Both the position numbers and the translations under genes were made by a program. A stretch of 32,801 nt of DNA from positions 1 to 32,801 of the forward strand of contig NZ_JANUGQ010000043.1 in assembly GCF_024756275.1 (NCBI RefSeq), in the 5' to 3' direction. Shown here piece after piece: positions 1 through 7,870 of this stretch (its first letter is position 1; every line of letters starts with the position of its first letter). The stretch is from Streptomyces pyxinae. GTDB lineage: Bacteria; Actinomycetota; Actinomycetes; Streptomycetales; Streptomycetaceae. Under the pieces are notes generated by a model. That model saw only the letters and a list, made by a program, of their open reading frames with translations, was not told the DNA's origin and ran no database searches.

Positions 1-57
1 CGGGGCCGGACCGGTTGCCCGGGGCCGGACCGGTTGCCCGGGGCCGGACCGGTTGCC
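1..57. repeat. Three perfect 19-bp tandem repeats at window edge
   Basis: The unit CGGGGCCGGACCGGTTGCC is repeated exactly three times without spacer and is followed by a partial copy that decays at position 64. The array starts at the first base of the window, so it may continue upstream. It lies just before the chitinase promoter. No function is visible. Confidence 0.9.
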
Positions 58-70
58 CGGGGCAGCCGAT

Positions 71-112
71 TGGTACAGACCTATTGACGCTTTGGTCTAG
101 TCCTTTTAATCT
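71..112 (+). promoter_or_regulatory. Chitinase promoter with two 12-bp direct repeats
   Basis: Two copies of the Streptomyces chitinase operator are seen: TGGTACAGACCT (71-82) and TGGTCTAGTCCT (93-104), start to start 22 bp. They overlap a promoter with -35 TTGACG (84-89) and -10 TAATCT (107-112), spacing 17. Such paired repeats (consensus near TGGTCYAGACCW) control chitinase genes by induction with chitin and glucose repression, and the sequence also resembles half of the DasR responsive element. A regulator bound here would cover the promoter, which suits repression. Binding by DasR or a two-component regulator is inference. Confidence 0.88.
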
Positions 113-249
113 CTGCGTCACCTCCCCGGAGTGCGGCCCCGCCGGTGTGCGCACACCGGGGCCCGCAGCGCCCCACCGCTCAGCCCGTCCCGCCCCGGTC
201 CCCGCCGCCGCCCGCCGCGGCGCTTCCCCCACCCCTGCCAGGAGGAACC

Positions 250-2598
250 GTGCCCTCCCTCGTCCGCGGCAGAGCCGCCCTGCTCGCCTCCGGCGCCGCA
301 GTCGCCGCGCTGCTGTTCGGCTCGCTCTCCGGCGGCGTCTCGTACGCCGCCACCGACCACGAGACCTGTCGTCCCGACGGCCTCTACCGGACGCCCGGCG
401 TCGACGTCCCGTACTGCTCGGTGTACGACACCGCCGGGCGCGAGAAGATGGGCGCCGACCACCAGCGCCGGGTCATCGGCTACTTCACCGGCTGGCGCAC
501 CGGCAAGGACGGCACCCCGGCCTACCTCGCCTCCGACATCCCCTGGGACAAGGTCACCCACGTCAACTACGCCTTCGGGCACATCGATTCCGGCAACAAG
601 CTCTCCGTCGGAACGGACGGCCCGGGAAACGCCGCGACCGGGATGACCTGGCCGGGCGTCGCGGGCGCGGAGATGGACCCGGCGTTTCCCTACAAAGGCC
701 ACTTCAATCTGCTGAGCAAGTTCAAGAAGCAGCACCCGAACGTCAAGACATTGATCTCGGTGGGCGGTTGGGCCGAGACCGGCGGCCACTTCGACGATAC
801 GGGCACCCGGGTGAACTCCGGCGGCTTCTACTCGACGGCCACCAACGCCGACGGCTCGGTCAACCAGGCCGGGATCGACACCTTCGCCGACTCGGCGGTG
901 GCGTTCGTCAAGAAGTACGGCTTCAACGGCGTGGACGTCGACTACGAGTACCCGACCACCATGAAGGACGCCGGCAACCCGCTGGACTGGGGGCTCGCCA
1001 ACGCCCGCCGCGCCGGCCTGGTCAAGGGGTACGCCGCCCTGATGAAGACCCTGCGGGAGAAGCTGGACCGGGCCGGTGCCGCCGACGGCAGGCACTATCT
1101 GCTGACCGTCGCCGCACCCTCCTCCGGCTATCTGCTGCGCGGGATGGAGACCTTCCAGGTCCAGAAGTACCTGGACTACGTCAACATCATGTCCTACGAC
1201 CTGCACGGCGCCTGGAACGAGTACGTCGGCCCCAACGCCTCGCTCTTCGACGACGGCAAGGACTCCGAACTGGCCGCCGCCGGCGTCTACTCCACCTCCC
1301 AGTACGGAGGCATCGGCTACCTCAACACCGACTGGGCGTACCACTACTTCCGGGGCTCGATGCCGGCCGGCCGGATCAACATCGGCCTGCCGTACTACAC
1401 CCGCGGCTTCAAGAACGTGCAGGGCGGCACCGACGGGCTGTGGGGCAGGGCGCCCGCGAGCGACTGCCCGGCGGGCGCGGGGCTGACCAAGTGCGGGGAC
1501 GGCGCCACCGGCATCGACAACCTCTGGCACGACAAGGACACCGCCGGCAAGGAGTCCCCGGCCGGCTCCAACCCGATGTGGCACGCCAAGAACCTGGAGA
1601 AGGGCGTCACCGGCGACTATCTCGCCCGGTACGGCTTCGCCGCCGGCACCAAGCTGACCGGCAGCTACGTCCGCAAGTACGACGCCACCCTGGCCGCGCC
1701 CTGGCTGTGGAACGCCGAGAAGAAGGTCTTCCTCTCCACCGAGGACGAGCAGTCGGTCGGGGCCAAGGCCGACTATGTGGTCGACCGGGGCATCGGCGGC
1801 ACCATGGTCTGGGAACTGGCCGGCGACTACGGCTGGAACGCGGCCAAGGGGCAGTACGAGACGGGCGACACCCTGACCACCGCGATGTACGAGAAGTTCA
1901 AGTCTGCCGCCCCGTACGGCGCCCGGCGCGCCACCACCGCGCTGCCCGCCGAGGCCGTCGACGTGGCCGTGGACTTCGGGCAGTTCCCGCTCGGGGACTC
2001 CAACTACCCGATCAGTCCCAAGCTTCGGATCACCAACAACACCAGGACGCCGCTGCCCGGCGGCACGGAGTTCCAGTTCGACCACGGAACCTCCGCGCCC
2101 GGCAACGCCAAGGACCAGTCCGGCTTCGGCACCACGGTGCTGCGCAGCGACCACACCGGCCCCAACGCCGGTGGGCTGAAGGGCGATTACCACCGGGTGT
2201 CGCTGAAGCTGCCGGCCTGGCAGACGCTGGCCCCGGGCGCCTCGGTGGAGCTGGACTTCGTCTACTACCTGCCGGTCTCCACGCCGTCCAACTGGACCGT
2301 CACCTTCGGCGGGAAGACCTACGCGCTCGCCGGGGACCTGGCCCGGGGCACCAAGGTGGTCGAGCCCGGCACCGGAACCGGCCCGGGGCCGGGCCCGGGT
2401 CCCGGCCCGTCGCCCGACCCGACCGTGCCGGCGCCGGGTGCCTGCGCCGCGCCCGCCTGGAGCGCCACCGCCGAGTACGGCGCCGGCACCACGGTCTCCC
2501 ACGCGTCCCGTACCTGGAAGGCGAAGTGGTGGACGAAGGGCGAGACGCCCGGCGCCACCGGCCAGTGGGGTGTCTGGCAGGACCTCGGCGTCTGCTGA
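250..2598 (+). CDS. Secreted family 18 chitinase with C-terminal chitin-binding domain
   Basis: Hydrolyses beta-1,4 linkages of chitin outside the cell. The GTG at 250 is chosen because AGGAGG (240-245) lies 4 nt upstream and the product (782 aa) then begins with a signal peptide: basic MPSLVRGR, an Ala/Leu core and a likely cut near SYA-A (33/34). The GH18 domain runs from about residue 70 to 560; the catalytic DxDxE is in VDVDYEYP, with Glu233 as acid/base. Residues about 568-694 resemble the ChiC-type domain found after GH18 in streptomycete chitinases. A Gly-Pro/Asp-Pro linker (about 700-729) leads to a Trp-rich CBM5/12-like module ending in Cys. The gene is monocistronic, with a chitin-type promoter upstream and a hairpin downstream. 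The GH18 call is firm; the exact subclass and paralog name are not known. Confidence 0.95.
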   Translation: MPSLVRGRAALLASGAAVAALLFGSLSGGVSYAATDHETCRPDGLYRTPGVDVPYCSVYDTAGREKMGADHQRRVIGYFTGWRTGKDGTPAYLASDIPWDKVTHVNYAFGHIDSGNKLSVGTDGPGNAATGMTWPGVAGAEMDPAFPYKGHFNLLSKFKKQHPNVKTLISVGGWAETGGHFDDTGTRVNSGGFYSTATNADGSVNQAGIDTFADSAVAFVKKYGFNGVDVDYEYPTTMKDAGNPLDWGLANARRAGLVKGYAALMKTLREKLDRAGAADGRHYLLTVAAPSSGYLLRGMETFQVQKYLDYVNIMSYDLHGAWNEYVGPNASLFDDGKDSELAAAGVYSTSQYGGIGYLNTDWAYHYFRGSMPAGRINIGLPYYTRGFKNVQGGTDGLWGRAPASDCPAGAGLTKCGDGATGIDNLWHDKDTAGKESPAGSNPMWHAKNLEKGVTGDYLARYGFAAGTKLTGSYVRKYDATLAAPWLWNAEKKVFLSTEDEQSVGAKADYVVDRGIGGTMVWELAGDYGWNAAKGQYETGDTLTTAMYEKFKSAAPYGARRATTALPAEAVDVAVDFGQFPLGDSNYPISPKLRITNNTRTPLPGGTEFQFDHGTSAPGNAKDQSGFGTTVLRSDHTGPNAGGLKGDYHRVSLKLPAWQTLAPGASVELDFVYYLPVSTPSNWTVTFGGKTYALAGDLARGTKVVEPGTGTGPGPGPGPGPSPDPTVPAPGACAAPAWSATAEYGAGTTVSHASRTWKAKWWTKGETPGATGQWGVWQDLGVC

Positions 2599-2616
2599 CC
2601 CGGCAGGGGCCGCCGA

Positions 2617-2660
2617 GGGGCCCGGCGGCGAACGAGCGGCCCTTGCCGCCGCCGGGCCCC
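2617..2660 (+). terminator. Hairpin downstream of chitinase gene
   Basis: A perfect 14-bp stem (2617-2630 with 2647-2660, sequence GGGGCCCGGCGGCG) encloses a 16-nt loop and begins 18 nt after the chitinase stop. It has no clear U-tract beyond CTTCGCCCCTT, as is common in streptomycetes. Confidence 0.7.
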
Positions 2661-2676
2661 CTTCGCCCCTTCCGCG

Positions 2677-2717
2677 ACGACGGCCGGGCCCCGCACCCCG
2701 TGGGGTCCGGCCGTCGT
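2677..2717 (+). terminator. Second hairpin, directly before the ECF41 start
   Basis: Arms 2677-2692 and 2702-2717 pair over 16 positions with a single G-T wobble and a 9-nt loop. It ends 14 nt before the GTG of the sigma gene, so it could be a second terminator for the chitinase transcript or a structure that affects access to the sigma gene start. Confidence 0.6.
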
Positions 2718-2731
2718 GGCAGGCTGGCGCG

Positions 2732-3835
2732 GTGACCGAAGCGCTCGCCGTCGAGTTCGAGACCCACCGCCCACGGCTGTTCGGGCTGGCCTACCGGATG
2801 CTGGGCTCCGCCCAGGAGGCCGAGGACGCCGTGCAGGACGCCTATCTGCGCTGGAACGGCGCGGAGCGGGCGGCCATCGCCCACCCGGCCGCCTGGCTCG
2901 CCAAGGTCGTCACCAACCTCTGCCTCAACCGGCTCACTTCGGCCCGCGCCACCCGGGAGGAGTATCCCGGTCCCTGGCTCCCCGAACCGGTGCTCACCGG
3001 CGACGGCACGGCGGGACCGCTCGGGCCGTTCGGGGCACCCGGGCCGCTGGAGTCCGCCGAGCGGCGGGAGGCCGTCTCGCTGGCGCTGCTGCTTCTGCTG
3101 GAGCGGCTGACCCCGGTGGAGCGGGCGGTGTACGTGCTGCGCGAGGCGTTCGCGTACAGCCACCGCGAGATCGCCGCCGTACTGGAGGTCAGCGAGGCCA
3201 ACTCCCGCCAGCTGTACCGGCGGGCCGCCGCCCGGGTGGCCGCCGTACCGGGCGACGGGCCGGGTGGTGAGCGGGTGGCCGCCGTACCGGGCGACGGGCC
3301 GGACGGTGGCCGGGCTGCCGTATCGGGTGACGGTCCGGGTGGTGGCCGAGCGGCGGCCGTATCGGGCGGCGGGCCGCACGGTCGCCGGGCGGCCGTATCG
3401 GGGGGCCGGCCGGTGGCCGGGGTGGAGCAGCACCGGGGGCTGGTCGAGTCGTTCCTCACCGCCGCCCGGGAGGGCGATCTGGCCGGTCTGGAGAAGCTGC
3501 TGGCCGCCGGGGTGACCTACACCAGTGACGGCGGCGGCGTGGTCTCGGCGGCGCGCCGGCCGATCCTGGGCCGGGAGAAGGTGCTGCGCTTCCTCGCGGG
3601 CGGGCTCGACGGCTTCGCCGCGCGTCTGGAGCTGGTCCCGGCCGAGGTCAACGGCGCCGCCGCGCTGCTGGCCCTGGACGGCGGCACGCTCGTCGGGACG
3701 ATCACCTTCGAGACCTCCGCCGAGGCCGGCCCGTGGACGATCACCGGGATGCACGCGGTGGTGAATCCGGCGAAGCTGGCCTTCGCCGCCCGCCAGCTGT
3801 CACATTCCGGCCGGCCCACCGGTTCTCCGCCGTGA
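2732..3835 (+). CDS. ECF41-family sigma factor with fused SnoaL-like regulatory domain
   Basis: Alternative RNA polymerase sigma factor of the SigJ/ECF41 class. The GTG at 2732 gives a start (VTEALAVEFE) typical of the group and a 367-aa product; no good Shine-Dalgarno is visible. Sigma-2 covers about residues 5-72. The ECF41 signature WLPEP is at 82-86 in the linker, sigma-4 with its HTH spans about 115-168, and the C-terminal SnoaL-like domain about 232-355 carries DGGG (266-269) and NPAKL (345-349), matching the DGGGK and NPDKL motifs of the class. ECF41 factors have no separate anti-sigma; the fused domain modulates activity. Unusually, five Gly/Pro-rich degenerate repeats (169-230) separate sigma-4 from the regulatory domain. 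The next gene is the expected COE partner. Confidence 0.93.
   Translation: MTEALAVEFETHRPRLFGLAYRMLGSAQEAEDAVQDAYLRWNGAERAAIAHPAAWLAKVVTNLCLNRLTSARATREEYPGPWLPEPVLTGDGTAGPLGPFGAPGPLESAERREAVSLALLLLLERLTPVERAVYVLREAFAYSHREIAAVLEVSEANSRQLYRRAAARVAAVPGDGPGGERVAAVPGDGPDGGRAAVSGDGPGGGRAAAVSGGGPHGRRAAVSGGRPVAGVEQHRGLVESFLTAAREGDLAGLEKLLAAGVTYTSDGGGVVSAARRPILGREKVLRFLAGGLDGFAARLELVPAEVNGAAALLALDGGTLVGTITFETSAEAGPWTITGMHAVVNPAKLAFAARQLSHSGRPTGSPP
3236..3421 (+). repeat. Five in-frame degenerate repeats inside the ECF41 gene
   Basis: Units of 39, 39, 36, 39 and 33 bp encode variants of VAAVPGDGPGGER / AAVSGDGPGGGR. Each carries the DNA core GCCGTAYCGGGYGACGG or a close variant. All lengths are multiples of three, so the frame is kept. 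The first two units differ mainly at their 3' ends, which suggests recent duplication. Confidence 0.88.
3798..3804 (+). promoter_or_regulatory. Candidate ECF41 -35 element upstream of the COE gene
   Basis: TGTCACA at 3798-3804 exactly matches the -35 element I recall for ECF41 target promoters (TGTCACA-N16-CGTC). It lies inside the 3' end of the sigma gene, 84 nt before the ATG of the partner gene, where a COE promoter is expected. The -10 at the required spacing reads GGTT/GTTC, not CGTC, so the match is incomplete. Confidence 0.5.
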
Positions 3836-3887
3836 CGGGCCCGTACCACCGGAGAACCGGCCCGGATCGCGACGGAAGGAGCCGACC

Positions 3888-4634
3888 ATGAGCACGATTC
3901 TGGTGACCGGAGGAACCGGAACCCTCGGCAGCCATGTCACCGAGCGGTTGCGCGCGGAGGGACACGAGGTGCGGGTGCTGAGCCGGAAGAGCCGGCCGTA
4001 CGCGGTCGATCTGCGCACCGGCGCCGGTCTCGACCGGGCGCTGGCCGGTGTGGACACCGTGGTGCACTGCGCCAGTTCCCCGGCCGGCGGGGACGAGGAG
4101 GCGGCCCGCAACCTGATCGCGGGGGCGCGGCGGGCCGGGGTCGGGCACCTGGTCTACATCTCGATCGTCGGCGTCGACCGGGTGCCGTACTCCTACTACC
4201 GGTCCAAGCTGGCCGTGGAGCGGCTGGTCGAGGAGTCCGGGCTCGGCTGGACGACCCTGCGCGCCACCCAGTTCCACGAGCTGGTGGTGAGCGTGCTCGG
4301 AGTGCTGGCGAAGACCCCGGCGGTGATGGTGCTGCCGGCCGGGCTGAGCGATCAGCCGGTGGAGGTGCGCGAGGTGGCCGGCCGGCTGGCCGAGCTGGCG
4401 GCGGGCGCCCCGGCCGGCCGGGTGCCCGACATGGCCGGCCCCCAGGTGCTCGCCCTCCCCGAGCTGGCCCGCGCCTATCTCCGGGCCACCGGCCGGAGCC
4501 GCAAGCTGCTCTCCCTGCCGCTGGCCGGCCGGACCTACCGGGCCTTCCGGAGCGGCGGTCATCTGGCCCCGGACCGGGCGGTCGGCACGGTCACCTTCGA
4601 GGAGTACCTGCGGAAGCGGTTCGGCCGGGCGTAG
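3888..4634 (+). CDS. NmrA/SDR-type NAD(P)-binding oxidoreductase, ECF41-associated COE gene
   Basis: An atypical short-chain dehydrogenase of the NmrA/NAD-dependent epimerase type, 248 aa. It begins TGGTGTLGSHV, a GxxGxxG dinucleotide-binding turn at residues 8-13, and has an SDR-like YSYYRSKLAVE segment near residue 100. A strong RBS, GGAAGGAG (3874-3881), precedes ATG 3888. It follows the ECF41 gene after 52 bp. The genomic partner of ECF41 factors is a carboxymuconolactone decarboxylase, an oxidoreductase or an epimerase (COE), and this gene fits the oxidoreductase/epimerase variant and is probably a target of the sigma factor. The substrate is unknown. A hairpin at 4665-4687 may end the transcript. 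Confidence 0.88.
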   Translation: MSTILVTGGTGTLGSHVTERLRAEGHEVRVLSRKSRPYAVDLRTGAGLDRALAGVDTVVHCASSPAGGDEEAARNLIAGARRAGVGHLVYISIVGVDRVPYSYYRSKLAVERLVEESGLGWTTLRATQFHELVVSVLGVLAKTPAVMVLPAGLSDQPVEVREVAGRLAELAAGAPAGRVPDMAGPQVLALPELARAYLRATGRSRKLLSLPLAGRTYRAFRSGGHLAPDRAVGTVTFEEYLRKRFGRA

Positions 4635-4664
4635 CGGGCCGGCCGGTCCGTGCGGCACCCGGCG

Positions 4665-4687
4665 GGCCGCCCCTTCCCGGGGAGGCC
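4665..4687 (+). terminator. Hairpin downstream of the COE gene
   Basis: GGCC-G-CCCC (4665-4673) pairs with GGGG-A-GGCC (4679-4687) around a 5-nt loop, with one internal mismatch. It begins 30 nt after the stop. The remaining intergenic sequence to 4922 shows a GATAAT hexamer (4791-4796) without a convincing -35 and nothing else that I recognise. Confidence 0.5.
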
Positions 4688-4922
4688 GCCGGCCGGCGGG
4701 GCCCGCCCGGCAGCCTCCCCGTACACCCGTCACCGCTCGGCGGGGTCGCCCGGTGGCCGGGCGCCATACCGGTCCGGCGGCCGGTCCCGCGATAATCGGG
4801 GTGAGGCCGGCGTACAGCAAACGGCAGCGTCCGGGCGGCAGTTGGCGGACGACGGAGCGGTGGGGCGGCGCGGCTCCGGGTGACGGGCGGCACGGCGGAC
4901 ACACAACAGGCCGGGAGGGCAT

Positions 4923-6131
4923 GTGACGGGCACGGCGGAGTCCGGACCGGCAGAGCTGCGGCGGGCACGGCTCGCCGTCGCCGGGGTGTTCTGCGTCCAC
5001 GGGGCGGTGACCGGCAGCTTCGCCACCCGGATCCCCTGGATCCAGGACCACACCGGGGCCAGCCCCGGTCAGCTCGGCCTGGCGCTGGCCTTCCCGGCGC
5101 TCGGCGCCTCGCTCGCGATGCCGCTGGCGGGCGCGATCAGCCATCGCTTCGGCGCCAGGACCGCGCTGCGCGGACTGCTCGCCCTGTGGACCCTGTCGCT
5201 GGCCCTCCCCGCCCTGGCGCCGGACATCCTTCTCCTCTGTGCGGCGCTCTTCGTCTACGGGGCCACCTCCGGCATGTCCGATGTGGCGATGAACGCGCTG
5301 GGCGTGGAGGTGGAGAACCGGCTGCGTAAATCGATCATGTCCGGGCTGCACGGGATGTGGAGCGTCGGCGCCCTGATCGGTTCGGCGGCCGGCACTCTCG
5401 CCGCCCATCTGGGCAGCGACGCCCGGCTGCACCATCTGCTCGCCGCACTGGTGCTCACCGCCCTGGGGCTGGCCTGCTGCGGAGGCGTACTGGATCTGCG
5501 CAGCGCCCCGGACGAGGAGCCGCCGCCCCGGTTCGCGCTGCCGCCCCGGTCGGCGCTGCTGATCGGCGCGGTCGGCTTCTGCGCCGTCTTCGCGGAGGGC
5601 GCCGGGCTCGACTGGTCGGCGGTGTATCTGCGGGACGTACTGGACACCTCGCCCGGTCTGGCGGCCGGCTCCACCACCGCCTTCGCCCTCACCATGGCCG
5701 TCGCCCGGCTGATGGGCGACCGGGCGGTGGACCGGTTCGGGGCCGTACGGACGGTACGCGCCGGGGGCCTCGCGGCCACGGCGGGCGGCGCCCTGGTGGT
5801 GGCGGCCGCGCACCCGGTCGTCGCGCTGGCCGGATTCGGACTGATGGGCCTGGGCGTGGCGGTGGTCGTGCCGCTCGCCTTCGCCGCCGCCGGGCGCAGC
5901 GGGCCGAACCCGAGCCAGGCCATCGCCGGCGTCGCCACCATCACGTACACCTCGGGCCTGATCGCCCCCTCGGCCATCGGTGGGGTGGCCGGCCTGACCT
6001 CGCTGACCGTCTCCTTCGGCCTGGTCACCCTGCTCTCCCTCGGCCTGGTGGCCGGTGCCGCCGTGCTGCGCGCCCGCCCCCGGTCCGCCGCCCGCGCCGC
6101 CCCGGCCACCGCCCCGGAGCGCCGCGGCTGA
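4923..6131 (+). CDS. MFS transporter, YbjJ-like
   Basis: An inner membrane major facilitator superfamily protein of 402 aa with about 12 hydrophobic segments. The N-terminal part with FATRIPWIQDHTG between TM1 and TM2, SGMSDVAMNALGVEVE near residues 117-132 and SGLHGMWSVGALIG near 140-153 resembles the E. coli YbjJ type of MFS protein, whose substrate is not established. GTG 4923 is used with GGGAGGG at 4913-4919; an ATG two bases earlier is out of frame. It stands alone between the COE gene and a convergent SDR gene. Confidence 0.85.
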   Translation: MTGTAESGPAELRRARLAVAGVFCVHGAVTGSFATRIPWIQDHTGASPGQLGLALAFPALGASLAMPLAGAISHRFGARTALRGLLALWTLSLALPALAPDILLLCAALFVYGATSGMSDVAMNALGVEVENRLRKSIMSGLHGMWSVGALIGSAAGTLAAHLGSDARLHHLLAALVLTALGLACCGGVLDLRSAPDEEPPPRFALPPRSALLIGAVGFCAVFAEGAGLDWSAVYLRDVLDTSPGLAAGSTTAFALTMAVARLMGDRAVDRFGAVRTVRAGGLAATAGGALVVAAAHPVVALAGFGLMGLGVAVVVPLAFAAAGRSGPNPSQAIAGVATITYTSGLIAPSAIGGVAGLTSLTVSFGLVTLLSLGLVAGAAVLRARPRSAARAAPATAPERRG

Positions 6132-6191
6132 CACCGTCCGCTTCTCCGAAGGGAAGGACGGGAACGGGAACGCGGGTGGCGCGGGACACGA

Positions 6192-7013
6192 TCAGCCGGG
6201 GGCCATACGGCTGAGGTGCTCCCAGGACCGGTACAGCTCCGCTCGGTCCCGGCCCATCTCCTGGACGTGGTCGAAGGACTGGCTGCCGACGATCAGCCGT
6301 CGGGGCGGGTCCGGCAGTGCGGCCAGCTCCATGATGACCGGGGCGGCGGTTTCCGGCTCCGGGCCGACGGCGTCGCCCCACATCGCCTCCATCTCGGCAC
6401 GCAGGGGCTGATACTGCGGCAGGGGTTCGGTGGCCGTCGTACCGGTGGTGAACAGACCGGTGTGGTAGCCGCCCATCTGCACGACGGTGACCTTGACGCC
6501 GAACCCCGCGGCCTCCATCGCCAGTGCCTCGCTGACCGAATCCAGCGCGGCCTTGCCCGCGCCGTAGAAGCCGACGGTGGCCATGCCGCCGCCGCTGCCC
6601 ATCGACGTGACCTGTAGGAGCCGTCCCCCGCCTTGGGCGCGCAAGTGAGGAAGGACCGCCTGGGCCACCCACACGGCGCCGAAGAAGTTCACCTCCATAT
6701 GCGCTCGGATCTGCTCCTCGGTGGCTTCCTCCACCATGCCGTAGAGCATTCCGCCGGCGTTGCTGACGACGACGTCCAGCCGGCCGAACGCGGCTGCCGC
6801 CCGCTCCACCCCGTCGAACACGGCCCGGCGGTCGGCCACGTCCAGTGAGAGCGGGACCAGGCGGCCGGGATGCCTCCCGGCCAGCTCCTCCAGGGGCTCG
6901 ACGTCGCGGGCGGCGGCCACCACCCGATCGCCGCCCGCGAGGGCGGCCTCGGTGAAAGCCCTGCCCAGGCCCCGGGACGCACCGGTGATGAACCAGACTC
7001 TCGGTTTCGTCAT
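6192..7013 (-). CDS. Short-chain dehydrogenase/reductase (classical SDR)
   Basis: An NAD(P)(H)-dependent oxidoreductase of 273 aa. TGASRGLG (residues 10-17) is the cofactor loop, NAGG (85-88) the structural motif, Ser137/Ser140 lie in the catalytic region and Y150-GAG-K154 is the YxxxK catalytic pair. The DNA-proximal end starts at the ATG at 7011-7013 with AGGAGA-like bases upstream on the minus strand. It is transcribed divergently from a TetR regulator with 115 bp between them, and two similar dyads in that gap suggest the TetR protein represses this gene. The substrate is not predictable; family members of this type are often annotated as oxidoreductases of unknown function. Confidence 0.92.
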   Translation of the reverse strand: MTKPRVWFITGASRGLGRAFTEAALAGGDRVVAAARDVEPLEELAGRHPGRLVPLSLDVADRRAVFDGVERAAAAFGRLDVVVSNAGGMLYGMVEEATEEQIRAHMEVNFFGAVWVAQAVLPHLRAQGGGRLLQVTSMGSGGGMATVGFYGAGKAALDSVSEALAMEAAGFGVKVTVVQMGGYHTGLFTTGTTATEPLPQYQPLRAEMEAMWGDAVGPEPETAAPVIMELAALPDPPRRLIVGSQSFDHVQEMGRDRAELYRSWEHLSRMAPG

Positions 7014-7034
7014 GGATTCTCACTCTCAGTAAAG

Positions 7035-7049
7035 GAGACGAGCCGTCTC
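7035..7049. promoter_or_regulatory. Candidate TetR operator O1
   Basis: Perfect 6-3-6 inverted repeat GAGACG-AGC-CGTCTC, 22 bp upstream of the SDR start. It has the same geometry as the dyad at 7087-7101; together they suit a TetR dimer regulating both divergent genes. Confidence 0.6.
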
Positions 7050-7086
7050 GATTACTCGCACCCTAGAGCACCTTCCGACTCCAAGC

Positions 7087-7101
7087 AATACGGACCGTCT
7101 T
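7087..7101. promoter_or_regulatory. Candidate TetR operator O2
   Basis: AATACG-GAC-CGTCTT, a 6-3-6 inverted repeat with one mismatched pair, sharing ACG-N3-CGTCT with the dyad at 7035-7049. It lies just upstream of the -10 hexamer of the regulator gene. Confidence 0.55.
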
Positions 7102-7116
7102 GTTTCCTTTCTGGGA

Positions 7117-7122
7117 TAGGCT
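7117..7122 (+). promoter_or_regulatory. Candidate -10 of a leaderless tetR-family gene
   Basis: TAGGCT ends 6 nt before ATG 7129 and no Shine-Dalgarno is visible, so the transcript probably starts at or next to the start codon. No convincing -35 is present. Confidence 0.45.
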
Positions 7123-7128
7123 GCTCGC

Positions 7129-7749
7129 ATGTCCCACGAGAACGAGAAGGGGCCGGACCACTCCCGGCGCAAGGAACGGTCCCGGCAGGCGATCCTCGCG
7201 GCCACCCGTGCCCTGGTCGCGGAGGAGGCGTACGACAAGGTCACGGTCGAGGCCATCGCCGCCCGGGCCGGCGTCGGCAAGCAGACGATCTACCGGCGGT
7301 GGCCGTCGAAGAGCGCGGTCGTCTTCGCCGCCCTGCTGGCCCTGAGCGAGGACGCGGACGATCAGTCGGTCGCGCTGCCGGACACCGGCGACCTCGGGGC
7401 AGACCTCAAGCTCGTCATGCGTGCCACGGCCGAGGAGTTCGCCGACCCGGCCTTCGACAGGCTCATCCGCGCCCTCACCACCGAGATCGCTCACGACGCC
7501 GCACTGGCGGCCGAGTACCGCGAAAGGCTGGCCCAGCCGCTGGAGAAGGCGAAGAAAGCACGCCTGCGCAGCGCCCAGGAAGCCGGCCAGCTCGACGCCG
7601 GCGCCGATCTCGACCTGGTCCTCGACGTGCTCTACGCTCCGCTCTTCCAGCGATGGCTGCACCGCGGCGCTCCGCTGACCGCCGCGTACGCCGACTCCCT
7701 CGTCGACGCGACCCTCAGAGCTTTCGCGCCCCGAACAGGGGCTCCCTGA
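7129..7749 (+). CDS. TetR/AcrR-family transcriptional regulator
   Basis: A one-component repressor of 206 aa. The N-terminal HTH spans about residues 20-65 with VTVEAIAARAGVGKQTIYRRW, the typical TetR recognition helix region. The C-terminal ligand domain resembles the TetR_C_11 type (FADPAFDRLIRALTTEIAHD, then FQRWLHRGAPLT near the end). It is divergent from the SDR gene at 6192-7013, and two matching dyads in the shared promoter region are the likely operators for repression of both. The ligand is unknown. A short hairpin overlaps the stop region (7728-7742). Confidence 0.93.
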   Translation: MSHENEKGPDHSRRKERSRQAILAATRALVAEEAYDKVTVEAIAARAGVGKQTIYRRWPSKSAVVFAALLALSEDADDQSVALPDTGDLGADLKLVMRATAEEFADPAFDRLIRALTTEIAHDAALAAEYRERLAQPLEKAKKARLRSAQEAGQLDAGADLDLVLDVLYAPLFQRWLHRGAPLTAAYADSLVDATLRAFAPRTGAP

Positions 7750-7870
7750 ACCGGGGTGGTCGGACGGCCGGGGGACGGAACCCGTACAGAAGTCGCATTA
7801 CCATGTCGCTGATCTGTTTACGGCCGGAAATCGATGCCCGGCCGAACCCCGGAGAACTGGAGCGACCCCC

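Noticed and set aside
118..2502. Very long open frames opposite and overlapping the chitinase gene
   Set aside because: In GC-rich DNA the antisense and shifted frames of a real gene stay open; these products are Arg/Pro/Gly-rich without any domain, while the GH18 frame has motifs, signal peptide and RBS.
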